20,385 nucleotides of DNA from an uncultured Lachnospiraceae bacterium (lineage in GTDB: Bacteria; Bacillota; Clostridia; Lachnospirales; Lachnospiraceae): NCBI GenBank assembly GCA_948441955.1, contig CAOJQZ010000041.1, positions 1 to 20,385 on the forward strand. The letters run 5' to 3'. Under the pieces are notes generated by a model that had not been told where the DNA came from, ran no database searches, and saw only the letters and a program-made list of their open reading frames with translations. Below, piece after piece: positions 1-7,241 of this stretch; position 1 is the stretch's first letter; the number at the start of each line of letters is the position of its first letter. A program made the position numbers and the translations under genes.

Positions 1-155
1 GCGAGACTCCGGTTGAAGGATATATGCTTTCTACAGGCTACGGCGGAAACGGCGTTATTGAGGCTCCTGCTGCAACCCGTGACCTTGCAAAGCTCATTAT
101 GCGCGGGGAGAGCACGCCGTTACTTGAAAACTGGGCGTTTAAGCGTCTTTTGTAA
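1..155 (+). CDS. C-terminal end of a DAO-family FAD-dependent oxidoreductase (5' end outside window)
   Basis: The reading frame is open from the left edge (codons from base 3) to a TAA at 153-155, giving about 50 residues. The stretch GYMLSTGYGGNGVIEAPAA, followed by a helix DLAKLIMRGE, matches the C-terminal FAD-contacting GxxxATGxxGxG...P segment of the glycine/D-amino-acid oxidase (DAO, DadA-like) superfamily. These enzymes oxidise C-N or C-O bonds with FAD. The stop is 25 bases before etfB, and the only signal between them is the etfB ribosome binding site, so the genes are probably co-transcribed. That suggests, by inference, a dehydrogenase that passes electrons to this ETF rather than an oxidase using O2. 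The substrate cannot be told from the tail; amino acids, N-methylated glycines or hydroxy acids are all possible. The family call is moderate because only the last domain fragment is visible. Confidence 0.65.
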   Translation, partial: ETPVEGYMLSTGYGGNGVIEAPAATRDLAKLIMRGESTPLLENWAFKRLL

Positions 156-168
156 AAACAGACTATTT

Positions 169-179
169 TAGGAGGAAAC
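169..179 (+). promoter_or_regulatory. Ribosome binding site of etfB
   Basis: AGGAGG (171-176) lies 4 bases before the ATG at 181. It is a near-perfect anti-16S match and fixes the etfB start. No promoter is seen in the 25-base gap, which fits translation from a longer mRNA that starts upstream of the window. Confidence 0.75.
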
Positions 180-180
180 C

Positions 181-972
181 ATGAATATAGCAGTTCTTAT
201 TAAACAGGTTCCGGTTTCAAACGATGTGTCGGTAGACCCGGAAACACATGCGCTTGTGCGTGCAAGCTCCGAGGGTATGGTAAATCCGGCTGACCTGAAT
301 GCCATTGAGGAGGCCATGCTTCTTAAGGAGCAGACAGAAGGAAAGGTTGTTGTATTTACAATGGGACCGCCGGACGCGGAAAAAGCGCTTCGAGATGCAA
401 TGGCTCTTGGCTGCGACGAGTCCTGCCTGATTACAGACCGGGCTTTAGCAGGAGGAGATACGGTTGCAACTGCCAGGGTACTGGCAGCGGCAATTAAGAA
501 ATACGGCGAGTTTGACCTTATTTTAGGAGGAGCTCTTTCAGCGGACGGCGCTACCGGACAGGTGGGCGCAATGGTGGCAGAATGTCTTGGAATCCCTCAC
601 GTTGTAGAGGCTATGGGCGTAAAATATGACGCATCCGAGGCTGATAAGATTGTAGCAGTAAAGAAGTTCCATGATAAGAAGCTAAGTATCAGATGTAAGC
701 TGCCTGCAGTGATATCGTTTAATTTCGGCTGTAACGAGCCTCGTCTTGCAACCCTTCGTACAAAGCGTGCGGCAAAATCCAAGCCGCTTGTAACCTACAC
801 CAATGGGGAACTTGGACTTTTGCCTGATACGGTAGGTATCGCAGGTTCGCCGACGACAGTTGTAGATTCCTTCTCGCCGAAGATGGGAAGAAAAGCCCAG
901 ATGCTTGAAGGAACACCGGCAGAGCTTGCCAAGAAGCTTAAGGAACTGATTGAAGAGGAGAAAGGAAAGTAA
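181..972 (+). CDS. etfB: Electron transfer flavoprotein beta subunit
   Basis: EtfB (263 aa, usual family length about 250-265) pairs with EtfA to form a soluble heterodimer that accepts electrons from flavin dehydrogenases. The N-terminus MNIAVLIKQVP is the family opening. The nucleotide-binding loop is seen at about residues 114-130 as LILGGALSADGATGQVG, followed by the AECLGIP helix. The segment NEPRLATLRTKRAAKSKPL (about 185-203) matches the conserved recognition-loop region. ATG 181 is chosen because AGGAGG lies 4 bases upstream. The gene lies between a DAO-type dehydrogenase and etfA, so that dehydrogenase is its likely partner. Bound AMP marks classical ETFs and a second FAD marks bifurcating ones. 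The sequence alone does not let me decide which this is. Confidence 0.95.
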   Translation: MNIAVLIKQVPVSNDVSVDPETHALVRASSEGMVNPADLNAIEEAMLLKEQTEGKVVVFTMGPPDAEKALRDAMALGCDESCLITDRALAGGDTVATARVLAAAIKKYGEFDLILGGALSADGATGQVGAMVAECLGIPHVVEAMGVKYDASEADKIVAVKKFHDKKLSIRCKLPAVISFNFGCNEPRLATLRTKRAAKSKPLVTYTNGELGLLPDTVGIAGSPTTVVDSFSPKMGRKAQMLEGTPAELAKKLKELIEEEKGK

Positions 973-976
973 ATCG

Positions 977-1960
977 ATGGCTAATGGAATTTGTGTTTAT
1001 GCAGAAAGTTATAAAGGTAAATTAGAGCCGGCAGCTGCAGAACTGGTTTCAGCGGCAAAGGAGATTCAGAAAACGACAGGCGAGAAGGTTCAGGCAATTG
1101 TGCTTGCTGAAAACGCAGAGGGCATTGCGGCAGAGCTTGACAGGCTTGGAGTAGAAGAAATCTATGCTGTGAATGCAGGACGCGACTGCTCCCAGCAGGA
1201 TGATGCCGTAAGTCAGGCGATTGCAGAGATGCTTAAGAGGATTGATCCGTCAAGCGTACTGATTCCGGCAACTCCGGAAGGACGCTCCATTTTCTCCAGA
1301 GCGGCGATGAAGTTAGGCTGCGGAATGACTGCAGACTGTACCGAGCTCCTCGTAGGAACAAAGGAGGACGGCTCCTATTATATCAAACAGAATAAGCCTT
1401 CTTACGGAGAGAATGTCTTTGTTACGATTATTACAAAAGACGGCTTCTATCCCCAGATGATGACTGTAAGGCCGGGTGTGTATACGGCTCAGGAGGAAAC
1501 AGCAGGGAGGCAGGCGAAAATTGAGTATTTTGATGATATCAAGGTTGGTGATTCCAAAATTGAAGTGATTGAGGAGACGCCTGCCGAGGCAGAGACCGGA
1601 AGCATCTTAAGTGCAGAGGTGGTTGTTGTGGGCGGAAGAGGAGTCCTGGAGGACGAAAATTTCTCTCTGCTTGAGAAATTTGCAGAAAAAGTAGGCGGAG
1701 CAATCGGCGGGACAAGGCCGATGGTAGACTCCGAGATGATTCCGTTTAATCATCAGATTGGACAGACAGGGCTTACCATCCGTCCGAAGATCTGCATCTC
1801 CTTTGGTGTGTCCGGCGCTATCCAGCATACGGAGGGCATCAAAGATACAAAGCTTTTTGTGGCAGTAAATACGGATGAGGATGCGGCGATCTACGGCGTG
1901 GCAGATTACGGTATTGCGGCAGATCTTAAGGATGTGCTGACAGAATATCTGGCGCTGTAG
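977..1960 (+). CDS. etfA: Electron transfer flavoprotein alpha subunit
   Basis: EtfA carries the FAD of the ETF heterodimer. The start is taken as ATG 977 (327 aa), 4 bases after the etfB stop, with AAAGGAAAG upstream; the upstream ATG at 950 lies inside etfB and adds a basic stretch unlike the family. Residues 1 to about 190 are the N-terminal ETF domain (MANGICVYAESYKGKL). The C-terminal FAD domain shows VVVGGRGV (about 215-222), GGTRPMVDSEMIP (about 245-257), HQIGQTG, and FGVSGAIQHTEGI (about 276-288). It ends with VAVNTDEDAAIYGVADYGIAADL, the usual last FAD-contact stretch. There is no N-terminal ferredoxin extension as in some anaerobe EtfA proteins. It is translationally linked to etfB by the very short spacing, and a long hairpin follows the stop. 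Confidence 0.95.
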   Translation: MANGICVYAESYKGKLEPAAAELVSAAKEIQKTTGEKVQAIVLAENAEGIAAELDRLGVEEIYAVNAGRDCSQQDDAVSQAIAEMLKRIDPSSVLIPATPEGRSIFSRAAMKLGCGMTADCTELLVGTKEDGSYYIKQNKPSYGENVFVTIITKDGFYPQMMTVRPGVYTAQEETAGRQAKIEYFDDIKVGDSKIEVIEETPAEAETGSILSAEVVVVGGRGVLEDENFSLLEKFAEKVGGAIGGTRPMVDSEMIPFNHQIGQTGLTIRPKICISFGVSGAIQHTEGIKDTKLFVAVNTDEDAAIYGVADYGIAADLKDVLTEYLAL

Positions 1961-1988
1961 GTTTACAAAATGTATTGTTTCCCGTGAA

Positions 1989-2031
1989 AAAGCACCGGGC
2001 ATCTTACGGAATGTGAGATGCCCGGTGCTTT
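1989..2031 (+). terminator. Perfect 16-bp hairpin after etfA, probable terminator
   Basis: The arm AAAGCACCGGGCATCT (1989-2004) pairs without mismatch with AGATGCCCGGTGCTTT (2016-2031) across an 11-base loop. On the + strand only three T's end the stem, followed by ATGG, so the U-tract is weak. On the - strand the hairpin is followed by TTTTT, which is better. It most likely ends the etfBA transcript and insulates the next gene. Confidence 0.75.
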
Positions 2032-2043
2032 ATGGCGTGCATG

Positions 2044-2081
2044 AATGTGTGCATAAAAACAAGATATATTACGCACACATT
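2044..2081. repeat. 9-bp inverted repeat upstream of the HTH regulator (candidate operator)
   Basis: AATGTGTGC (2044-2052) and GCACACATT (2073-2081) are exact reverse complements separated by 20 bases; the arm centres are 29 bases apart, close to three helical turns. The repeat lies just upstream of the extended -10 of the HTH gene. A dimeric regulator could bind both arms, and autoregulation by the adjacent HTH protein is the simplest guess, but only the symmetry is seen. Confidence 0.45.
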
Positions 2082-2091
2082 TTATTCTGTT

Positions 2092-2107
2092 TTTGTGCTA
2101 TTATAAT
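2092..2107 (+). promoter_or_regulatory. Extended -10 promoter of the HTH regulator gene
   Basis: TTTGTGCTATTATAAT holds an extended -10 (TGC followed by TATTAT at 2099-2104, with an overlapping TATAAT at 2102-2107). There is no good -35 at the right distance, which fits an extended -10 or an activator-dependent promoter. The sequence is matched at 14 of 15 bases by the one upstream of the ABC ATPase gene (3620-3634). Confidence 0.6.
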
Positions 2108-2150
2108 TAATTAAGATTAAAAAATACAGGATGTTAAAGAGGGAGAAGAA

Positions 2151-3578
2151 ATGCTTTTATTCAGTGAATATTTACGGGAACTTTTACAGATAAAGAACAT
2201 GTCAGTTTCTACGCTGGCAAGACTGTCCGGCGTGGAGCGTACGCAGCTTTCCAGAACACTTACAGGCCAGCGTGTATTGCCCTATCACGTATTGGATGAG
2301 CTGATTTATCATTTAAAGCTGACGCCCGGAGAGGAGAAACAGTTCCGCTCTTATTATGACGCACAGTTTGAAAAAGAGGGAATCCGGCGTTCCAGAGAGA
2401 TTGTGAGCGGATTATTTGCCAATCTTACCTGTCTTGACTTTACCACACGGGCATTCGAAGAGCCGCGGATGCTGATGAACCTTAAGCAGTATGCGGGAGA
2501 ACGCTCTATTTTTTCAGGGGAAACAACAGTGCGTTTTTTACTGCGTATGGTACTTTCCGAGGAAATGTCATATTCAGACGCAAGGCTGGAGATGACGGTA
2601 CCGCCTGCCGATACATTTTTGACGTCAGAACTTCTTCATCGTTATCTGGATGATAAAATGTCAATGGAAATCAGCCAGATTATTTGTTTTGATGCATCGG
2701 GGACAGAGTCAGATATAAATCTGCATAATCTGGAATGCTTCTGCAGAATTTTTCCAATCTGTCTTTTGTCTACGCAGCATTACCATCCGTACTATTACTA
2801 CGATAACGGTGTAACAACCCGCTATACGGATCCGTTTCCTTATTTTCTGATAACACGGGACTGTGTGGTATGTCTGTCAGAAGAAGGAACGCGTGCCATG
2901 CTGCTGCGCGCTCCAGATACGGTAGCTTATTACCGGAGGCATTTTCAGTCGCTGCTATCGCAATGTTACAGCCTGATCCAATATACGATGGATCCGTTGG
3001 AGATTATCAGGTTTTATCAGCGGTGTACAGAGCCCAATGGATTTTATTTGGTGATGGATCAGCCCTGCTTCGGCAGATTTTATACAGATGATCTTGTGAC
3101 GTCGCATCTGCGCCAGGGGGTGCCGGATTTTGAACAGATTCTTAAGGCGGCGAAAGAGCGTTTTTCACTTTTACAGCAGGTAACAGAGTTTTATACAATA
3201 TTTTCAGAAGCCGGACTTATGCGTTTCATGGAGAACGGCACACTGGATGATTATCCTGTGGAGCTGGTTACGCCCTTTACACCGGAAGAGCGGGTTTCCC
3301 TTGTAAGAAAATTAACAGCGGCGCTTGGGACAGGGAAAGTGACCGGGGCGATTGTCCGGGAAGCTGTATTTCCGGAATATCTTGCTATGAGTACTTCTAT
3401 GGGGCGTGGGATTGGATTTTATACGACAAGACAGTTTCCGCTATCTGACGGACTGTGTTCTGTCTGGATCAGGGAACCCAATCTATGCCGGGCATTTCAT
3501 GGATGGCTTCAGCATTTGCCGGGAAGCAGCCTGACACTGACGGAAAAGGAAACAATAGAAATATTAGAAAGAATTTGA
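2151..3578 (+). CDS. HTH-type transcriptional regulator of unrecognised family, next to Bce module
   Basis: I do not recognise this 475-aa protein beyond its N-terminus. Residues about 4-58 form an XRE/Cro-like helix-turn-helix: MSVSTLARLSGVERTQLSRTL, then a V-L-D-E-L-I-Y-H-L helix, as in repressors that bind palindromes. The remaining ~415 residues show no transmembrane segment, no P-loop and no known catalytic motif. They include an aromatic patch HYHPYYYYDNG at about 210-220 and several cysteines (94, 180 and the 196-204 region). Such a long soluble C-terminal part could sense a ligand or a protein partner. ATG 2151 is preceded by GAGGGAGAAG (about 2139-2148). The next gene downstream, 91 bases away, is the ABC ATPase, which shares an almost identical promoter core. 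A role in controlling that transporter is inferred from position only. Confidence 0.7.
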   Translation: MLLFSEYLRELLQIKNMSVSTLARLSGVERTQLSRTLTGQRVLPYHVLDELIYHLKLTPGEEKQFRSYYDAQFEKEGIRRSREIVSGLFANLTCLDFTTRAFEEPRMLMNLKQYAGERSIFSGETTVRFLLRMVLSEEMSYSDARLEMTVPPADTFLTSELLHRYLDDKMSMEISQIICFDASGTESDINLHNLECFCRIFPICLLSTQHYHPYYYYDNGVTTRYTDPFPYFLITRDCVVCLSEEGTRAMLLRAPDTVAYYRRHFQSLLSQCYSLIQYTMDPLEIIRFYQRCTEPNGFYLVMDQPCFGRFYTDDLVTSHLRQGVPDFEQILKAAKERFSLLQQVTEFYTIFSEAGLMRFMENGTLDDYPVELVTPFTPEERVSLVRKLTAALGTGKVTGAIVREAVFPEYLAMSTSMGRGIGFYTTRQFPLSDGLCSVWIREPNLCRAFHGWLQHLPGSSLTLTEKETIEILERI

Positions 3579-3619
3579 TAGAAACCCTTTCATCAGCTGT
3601 AAGTGTTTTCTTCCCTTGC

Positions 3620-3634
3620 TTTGTGCTATGATAA
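3620..3634 (+). promoter_or_regulatory. Extended -10 promoter of the Bce-like operon
   Basis: TTTGTGCTATGATAA contains TGC plus TATGAT (3627-3632), an extended -10, about 37 bases before the ATG at 3670. The -35 region is poor. It differs by one base from the promoter core at 2092-2106, which suggests the regulator gene and the transporter operon are read by the same form of RNA polymerase or the same activator. Confidence 0.55.
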
Positions 3635-3669
3635 GTATAGAAGAAGTACAGGAAAGGAAGAGAACAGTG

Positions 3670-4443
3670 ATGAAAGCAATTCTTAAAATAGACTCTTTGA
3701 GAAAATATTACGGTAAGGCTGCAAATCAGACAAAGGCGCTGGATGGTATTACATTTCAGGTAATGCCAGGAGAGTTTCTGGGTATTATGGGAAGCAGCGG
3801 ATCCGGAAAGTCTACGTTGTTAAATTGTATTGCGACAGTAACTGCCCCTGACAGCGGCAGTATAATTATGAAGGGGAGGCAGATACGGGCGCTGAGAGGA
3901 AGGGAACTGGCAGATTACCGCGGGAAGGAGATAGGATATCTGTTTCAGAGCTTTGAACTTCTGGATAATCTGACCGGACGTGAAAATATTATGCTGCCTC
4001 TGTCGCTTCACGGGGTACCGGAGGAAGAGAGCAAAGAGCGTCTGGAGCAGCTGGCAGCCTATCTGGAAATAAAAGATGTGTTGTGTAAGTTTCCCGCTCA
4101 GATGTCAGGCGGACAAAAACAGAGGGTTGCGGCAGCCAGAGCGCTGATCTTAAATCCGGGTATGATCCTTGCGGACGAGCCTACCGGCGCTCTGGATTCT
4201 AAAAATGCAAAAGCGCTGATGGAAAAGCTTGCCGGACTGAACGAGGATGAAAAGGCTACGATTCTGATGGTAACACATGATTCGAATGCAGCCAGCTACT
4301 GCAGAAGAATTTTATTCATTCAGGACGGAAATATCTGCCATGAGCTTCGCCGTGATATTCCGAAGGAGTCCCGGCAGTTATTTTATGAGCGTATTATAAA
4401 AGTAATGGCGCAATTGGGAGGGGGCAGTGCAAATGTTTTCTAG
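3670..4443 (+). CDS. BceA-type ABC transporter ATP-binding protein
   Basis: This is the cytoplasmic ATPase (257 aa) of a peptide-antibiotic detoxification transporter of the BceAB class. Counting from ATG 3670, Walker A GSSGSGKS is near residues 41-48, the Q-loop LFQSFELLDNLTGRENIMLPL near 92-112, the signature MSGGQKQR near 148-155 and Walker B ILADEPTGALD near 169-179. The FELLDNLTGRENI region is typical of the MacB/BceA branch that serves FtsX-type permeases. ATG 3670 is preferred because GGAAAGGAAG (3651-3660) lies 9 bases upstream; an upstream in-frame TTG at 3616 overlaps the promoter. Its last 11 bases overlap the permease gene, so translation is coupled. The permease, response regulator and kinase that follow fit a complete Bce module. 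The exact substrate is not visible. Confidence 0.9.
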   Translation: MKAILKIDSLRKYYGKAANQTKALDGITFQVMPGEFLGIMGSSGSGKSTLLNCIATVTAPDSGSIIMKGRQIRALRGRELADYRGKEIGYLFQSFELLDNLTGRENIMLPLSLHGVPEEESKERLEQLAAYLEIKDVLCKFPAQMSGGQKQRVAAARALILNPGMILADEPTGALDSKNAKALMEKLAGLNEDEKATILMVTHDSNAASYCRRILFIQDGNICHELRRDIPKESRQLFYERIIKVMAQLGGGSANVF

Positions 4444-6493
4444 ATTGATTTGGCGGAACAGTAAAAAAAATCGGAAGGAAAACAGCCTGCTTTTCAGCGC
4501 CCTTCTTGTTTCCATCCTTGCGTTTTACCTCATCCTTTCCTTATCCCATCAGGACATTATGGTGTTTTTGTCAGAGATGGAAAGCGATGCGGTGACCAAA
4601 CTGATGCAGATTGTTCCTGTGTTTTATGGTGCGTCTCTGTTTATATTGTTTTTTCTTATTTACTATGCAGGTAAATTCTGGTTCGAGCGGCGCAGGCATG
4701 AGTTTGGCGTTTATTTGATGCTGGGAATGAGCCGGGTAAAATTATTCATGCTTTTGCTGGCGGAAGATTTTCATAACAGCATTATAGCTCTTTTTATTGG
4801 ACTGCCGATTGCTGTTTTCCTCTCTGAACTTATCAGTTTGATTACGGCAAGAATGGTAGGAATCGGTATTGTAGGACATCGGTTTTCTCTGTCCTTTAGG
4901 GCTGTGTTATGGACAGTAGTGGGTTTTGTCTTAGTTAAGTTTGCAGCGTTTCTGATTCTGAGCGGGAAAATCAGCCGGCAGGAGATCGGCGCGCTTCTTA
5001 CGGACGCTCCAGAGGGAACAAAGAAGCAGATGCCCGGATTTGTATATGGAATTTCTTCTTTATTTGGAACAGTGTGTCTGGCTTTGGCGTATTACATGGT
5101 CATCCGGGGCGGAGCCTGGTTTGATGTGCATTTAATGGGAATGGCAGTTGTACTCGGAATATTGGGAACGATGCTGCTCTTTTGGGGGCTTCGGTTTTTG
5201 ATCGGTTTTGCTGTAAAGCTTCAGGGGGGCGACGGCAGGCTTCATGTTTTTAACTTCCGCCAGATACACGAAACCGTGATTCAGCGTTCTTTGACGCTGG
5301 CAGTCTGCTCGCTTCTGATTCTTGCATCCTTATGCTGCTTTGGTTCCGGGGTGGGTATTGCACGCCATTATGGAGAGACTCAGCATGTCCTTGATTATAC
5401 TTTCAGGGATGAACAGGGGGGGAATGATATGGCAGAAGTCCGGAGGACATTGGGCACATATGAGATGGACGAAAAATTTTCCAAGCTGTTTGAGATGAGG
5501 GTAGGGTCTATCCGTACAACAGAGGATACAGAGGGCGCATTTCAAATGGAACCGGTTATGACAGAGCTTCGGGAAATGAAGCCTTCCAGAGACAGGGATG
5601 TGCTCCTCAATAATTTTCAGTACGAGACTTTCCCGTATTTGATTTCACTTGAAAGCTATAATAATCTGCTGGCAGCTGCCGGCCGGCCGGAGCTGACGCT
5701 AAAGAAAGGTGAAGCTGCGGTTTACATGGACGGAGAAATGACTTCTGCTGATAGCATAGAGATAATCGACAATATTTTAAAGAAAAAGCCGGAGAGCGTA
5801 TTGGACGGGCAGAAGCTCTGTCTGACAGGAGCCGTGCAGACGACGGATCTGATCACGGATCGAACGATTACACTGTCCTTTGCGCTGATTCTTCCAGAAG
5901 AGGTATTTGATTATTATACGCAGGGCGAATATGAGATTTACCTTAACGGAATTCTTGCAGAGGAGACCGTCAGTAAGACGGGCCTTATGTCGGCAATCTC
6001 AGAAATGAACGGCAGATTAGCACAGACAGGTTTGTCCTATGAAAGTTATCTGCAGAATATGGGGCGGCAGCTCTTTTATATGGTGTCAGCCAGCTATATT
6101 ACCATTTATCTTGCAATCATTTTTCTTATTATTGCAAATACAATTATAGGCGTGCAATTTCTTATGGGACAGCAGAAGATGAGCCGCCGTTACCGGACGC
6201 TGGTCCGTCTGGGAGCTGCATATGAAAATCTCTGCAGTTCGGCGAAAAGGCAGATTAACTGGTATTTTGGAATTCCGGTTGTGATCGCCGGATTTGGCAG
6301 TATATTTGGAGTCCGTGCACTGCTTACAGGTCTTTTGTCATCAAAAGCAAAGGAAAACATGTCTGAAATGCTGACGGTGTCTGCAGCTATGATTTTCGTG
6401 TTGTGCATGATAGAATATATTTATGTTACTGCTGTGAAGCATATGAGCGATCACTATCTTCTCACGCTGCTTATTCCGGAGCGGGAGGAATAG
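4433..6493 (+). CDS. BceB-type ABC transporter permease (FtsX family, 10 TM)
   Basis: The protein is 686 aa, close to the ~640-670 usual for BceB. It opens with LIWRNSKKNRKENSLLF, the family's N-terminal amphipathic stretch, and shows about ten hydrophobic segments. These are seven in the first ~310 residues, then a hydrophilic part of about 235 residues (roughly 310-545), then three more (about 545-575, 605-630 and 645-665). The large domain between TM7 and TM8 is the extracellular domain that in characterised Bce systems contacts the antibiotic-lipid complex and signals to the kinase. ATG 4433 has GGGAGGGGG (4416-4424) 8 bases upstream; GTG 4427 would sit too close to it. The gene overlaps the ATPase by 11 bases and is followed 61 bases later by the response regulator. 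The extracellular domain is the most variable part of the family, so its specificity cannot be read here. Confidence 0.9.
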   Translation: MFSRLIWRNSKKNRKENSLLFSALLVSILAFYLILSLSHQDIMVFLSEMESDAVTKLMQIVPVFYGASLFILFFLIYYAGKFWFERRRHEFGVYLMLGMSRVKLFMLLLAEDFHNSIIALFIGLPIAVFLSELISLITARMVGIGIVGHRFSLSFRAVLWTVVGFVLVKFAAFLILSGKISRQEIGALLTDAPEGTKKQMPGFVYGISSLFGTVCLALAYYMVIRGGAWFDVHLMGMAVVLGILGTMLLFWGLRFLIGFAVKLQGGDGRLHVFNFRQIHETVIQRSLTLAVCSLLILASLCCFGSGVGIARHYGETQHVLDYTFRDEQGGNDMAEVRRTLGTYEMDEKFSKLFEMRVGSIRTTEDTEGAFQMEPVMTELREMKPSRDRDVLLNNFQYETFPYLISLESYNNLLAAAGRPELTLKKGEAAVYMDGEMTSADSIEIIDNILKKKPESVLDGQKLCLTGAVQTTDLITDRTITLSFALILPEEVFDYYTQGEYEIYLNGILAEETVSKTGLMSAISEMNGRLAQTGLSYESYLQNMGRQLFYMVSASYITIYLAIIFLIIANTIIGVQFLMGQQKMSRRYRTLVRLGAAYENLCSSAKRQINWYFGIPVVIAGFGSIFGVRALLTGLLSSKAKENMSEMLTVSAAMIFVLCMIEYIYVTAVKHMSDHYLLTLLIPEREE

Positions 6494-6554
6494 AATAGTC
6501 TGCGGACGGCATGAACATAATAAATCAACAATTATGACAGGAGGAGAGAGCAGG

Positions 6555-7241
6555 ATGAAGCATATTGCGATTGTGGAGGATGAGGTTTTTATGAGAGAAG
6601 AGCTCTCAGATATACTTCGCAAAGCCGGATATAAGGTCACAGAAATCCGTGAATTCACGAATGCAGCAGATCAGCTGGTCAGCCTTTCTCCGGATCTGGC
6701 GCTTTTGGACTTGAATCTGCCGCAAATCAGTGGGTTTCAAATCTGCAGGGAAATAAAACGCAGAAGCGCACTGCCGGTTCTTGTGCTCACCTCCCGTGAT
6801 CAGCTGCAGGACGAGCTGCGGGCTCTGGAGATTGGAGCGGATGAATATTTGACTAAGCCGTGCAGGAAGGAAAGAATACTGGCACGTATTTCAAATGTTT
6901 TGAAGAGGTACGAGGGGAGGGCGAATCTTCTGGAGGGACCGGGGTTTCTTCTGGATCGTCTGACCTATACGCTGTATATGAATAATTCTTCTATTATTCT
7001 GCCAAGAAATCAGGGTAAAATTCTTGAGATTTTTCTGCTTCATGACGGGGAAACTGTTTCAAAGGAAGAATTGTGTCTGACGCTCTGGGGAACGACCGAG
7101 TTTGTTGATGAGAACGCCCTGCAGGTAAATCTGACACGGATGAAAAAGACGATAGCAGGCTTGGGAATATGCAGGCAGATCATTCCGATCCGCGGAGTCG
7201 GATATCAGCTTGTAGAAAAGGAGGGGCATGGTGAGGGATGA
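6555..7241 (+). CDS. OmpR-family response regulator, BceR-like
   Basis: The gene encodes 228 aa. The receiver domain spans residues 1 to about 115, with acidic pair E9/D10, phosphoacceptor D52 (LLDLNLP), T79/S80 (VLTSR) and K101 (TKP). A winged-helix DNA-binding domain occupies about 130-225 (ALQVNLTRMKKTI, then IRGVGYQL). The start is ATG 6555, served by GGAGGAGAG at 6540-6548; an in-frame ATG at 6534 lies upstream of that site and is less likely. It ends inside the kinase gene (14-base overlap). In known Bce systems the phosphorylated regulator switches on the transporter operon, and here the promoter at 3620 is the natural target, although no matching binding repeat was identified. No terminator is seen in the 61-base gap after the permease, so all four genes may be one transcript. 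Confidence 0.92.
   Translation: MKHIAIVEDEVFMREELSDILRKAGYKVTEIREFTNAADQLVSLSPDLALLDLNLPQISGFQICREIKRRSALPVLVLTSRDQLQDELRALEIGADEYLTKPCRKERILARISNVLKRYEGRANLLEGPGFLLDRLTYTLYMNNSSIILPRNQGKILEIFLLHDGETVSKEELCLTLWGTTEFVDENALQVNLTRMKKTIAGLGICRQIIPIRGVGYQLVEKEGHGEG

Noticed and set aside
950..976. Upstream ATG start for etfA inside etfB
   Set aside because: It adds a basic nonapeptide absent from EtfA proteins; ATG 977 has a proper ribosome binding site and gives the conserved start.
3616..3669. TTG start for the ABC ATPase
   Set aside because: It lies within the promoter core, and the ribosome binding site at 3651-3660 serves ATG 3670.
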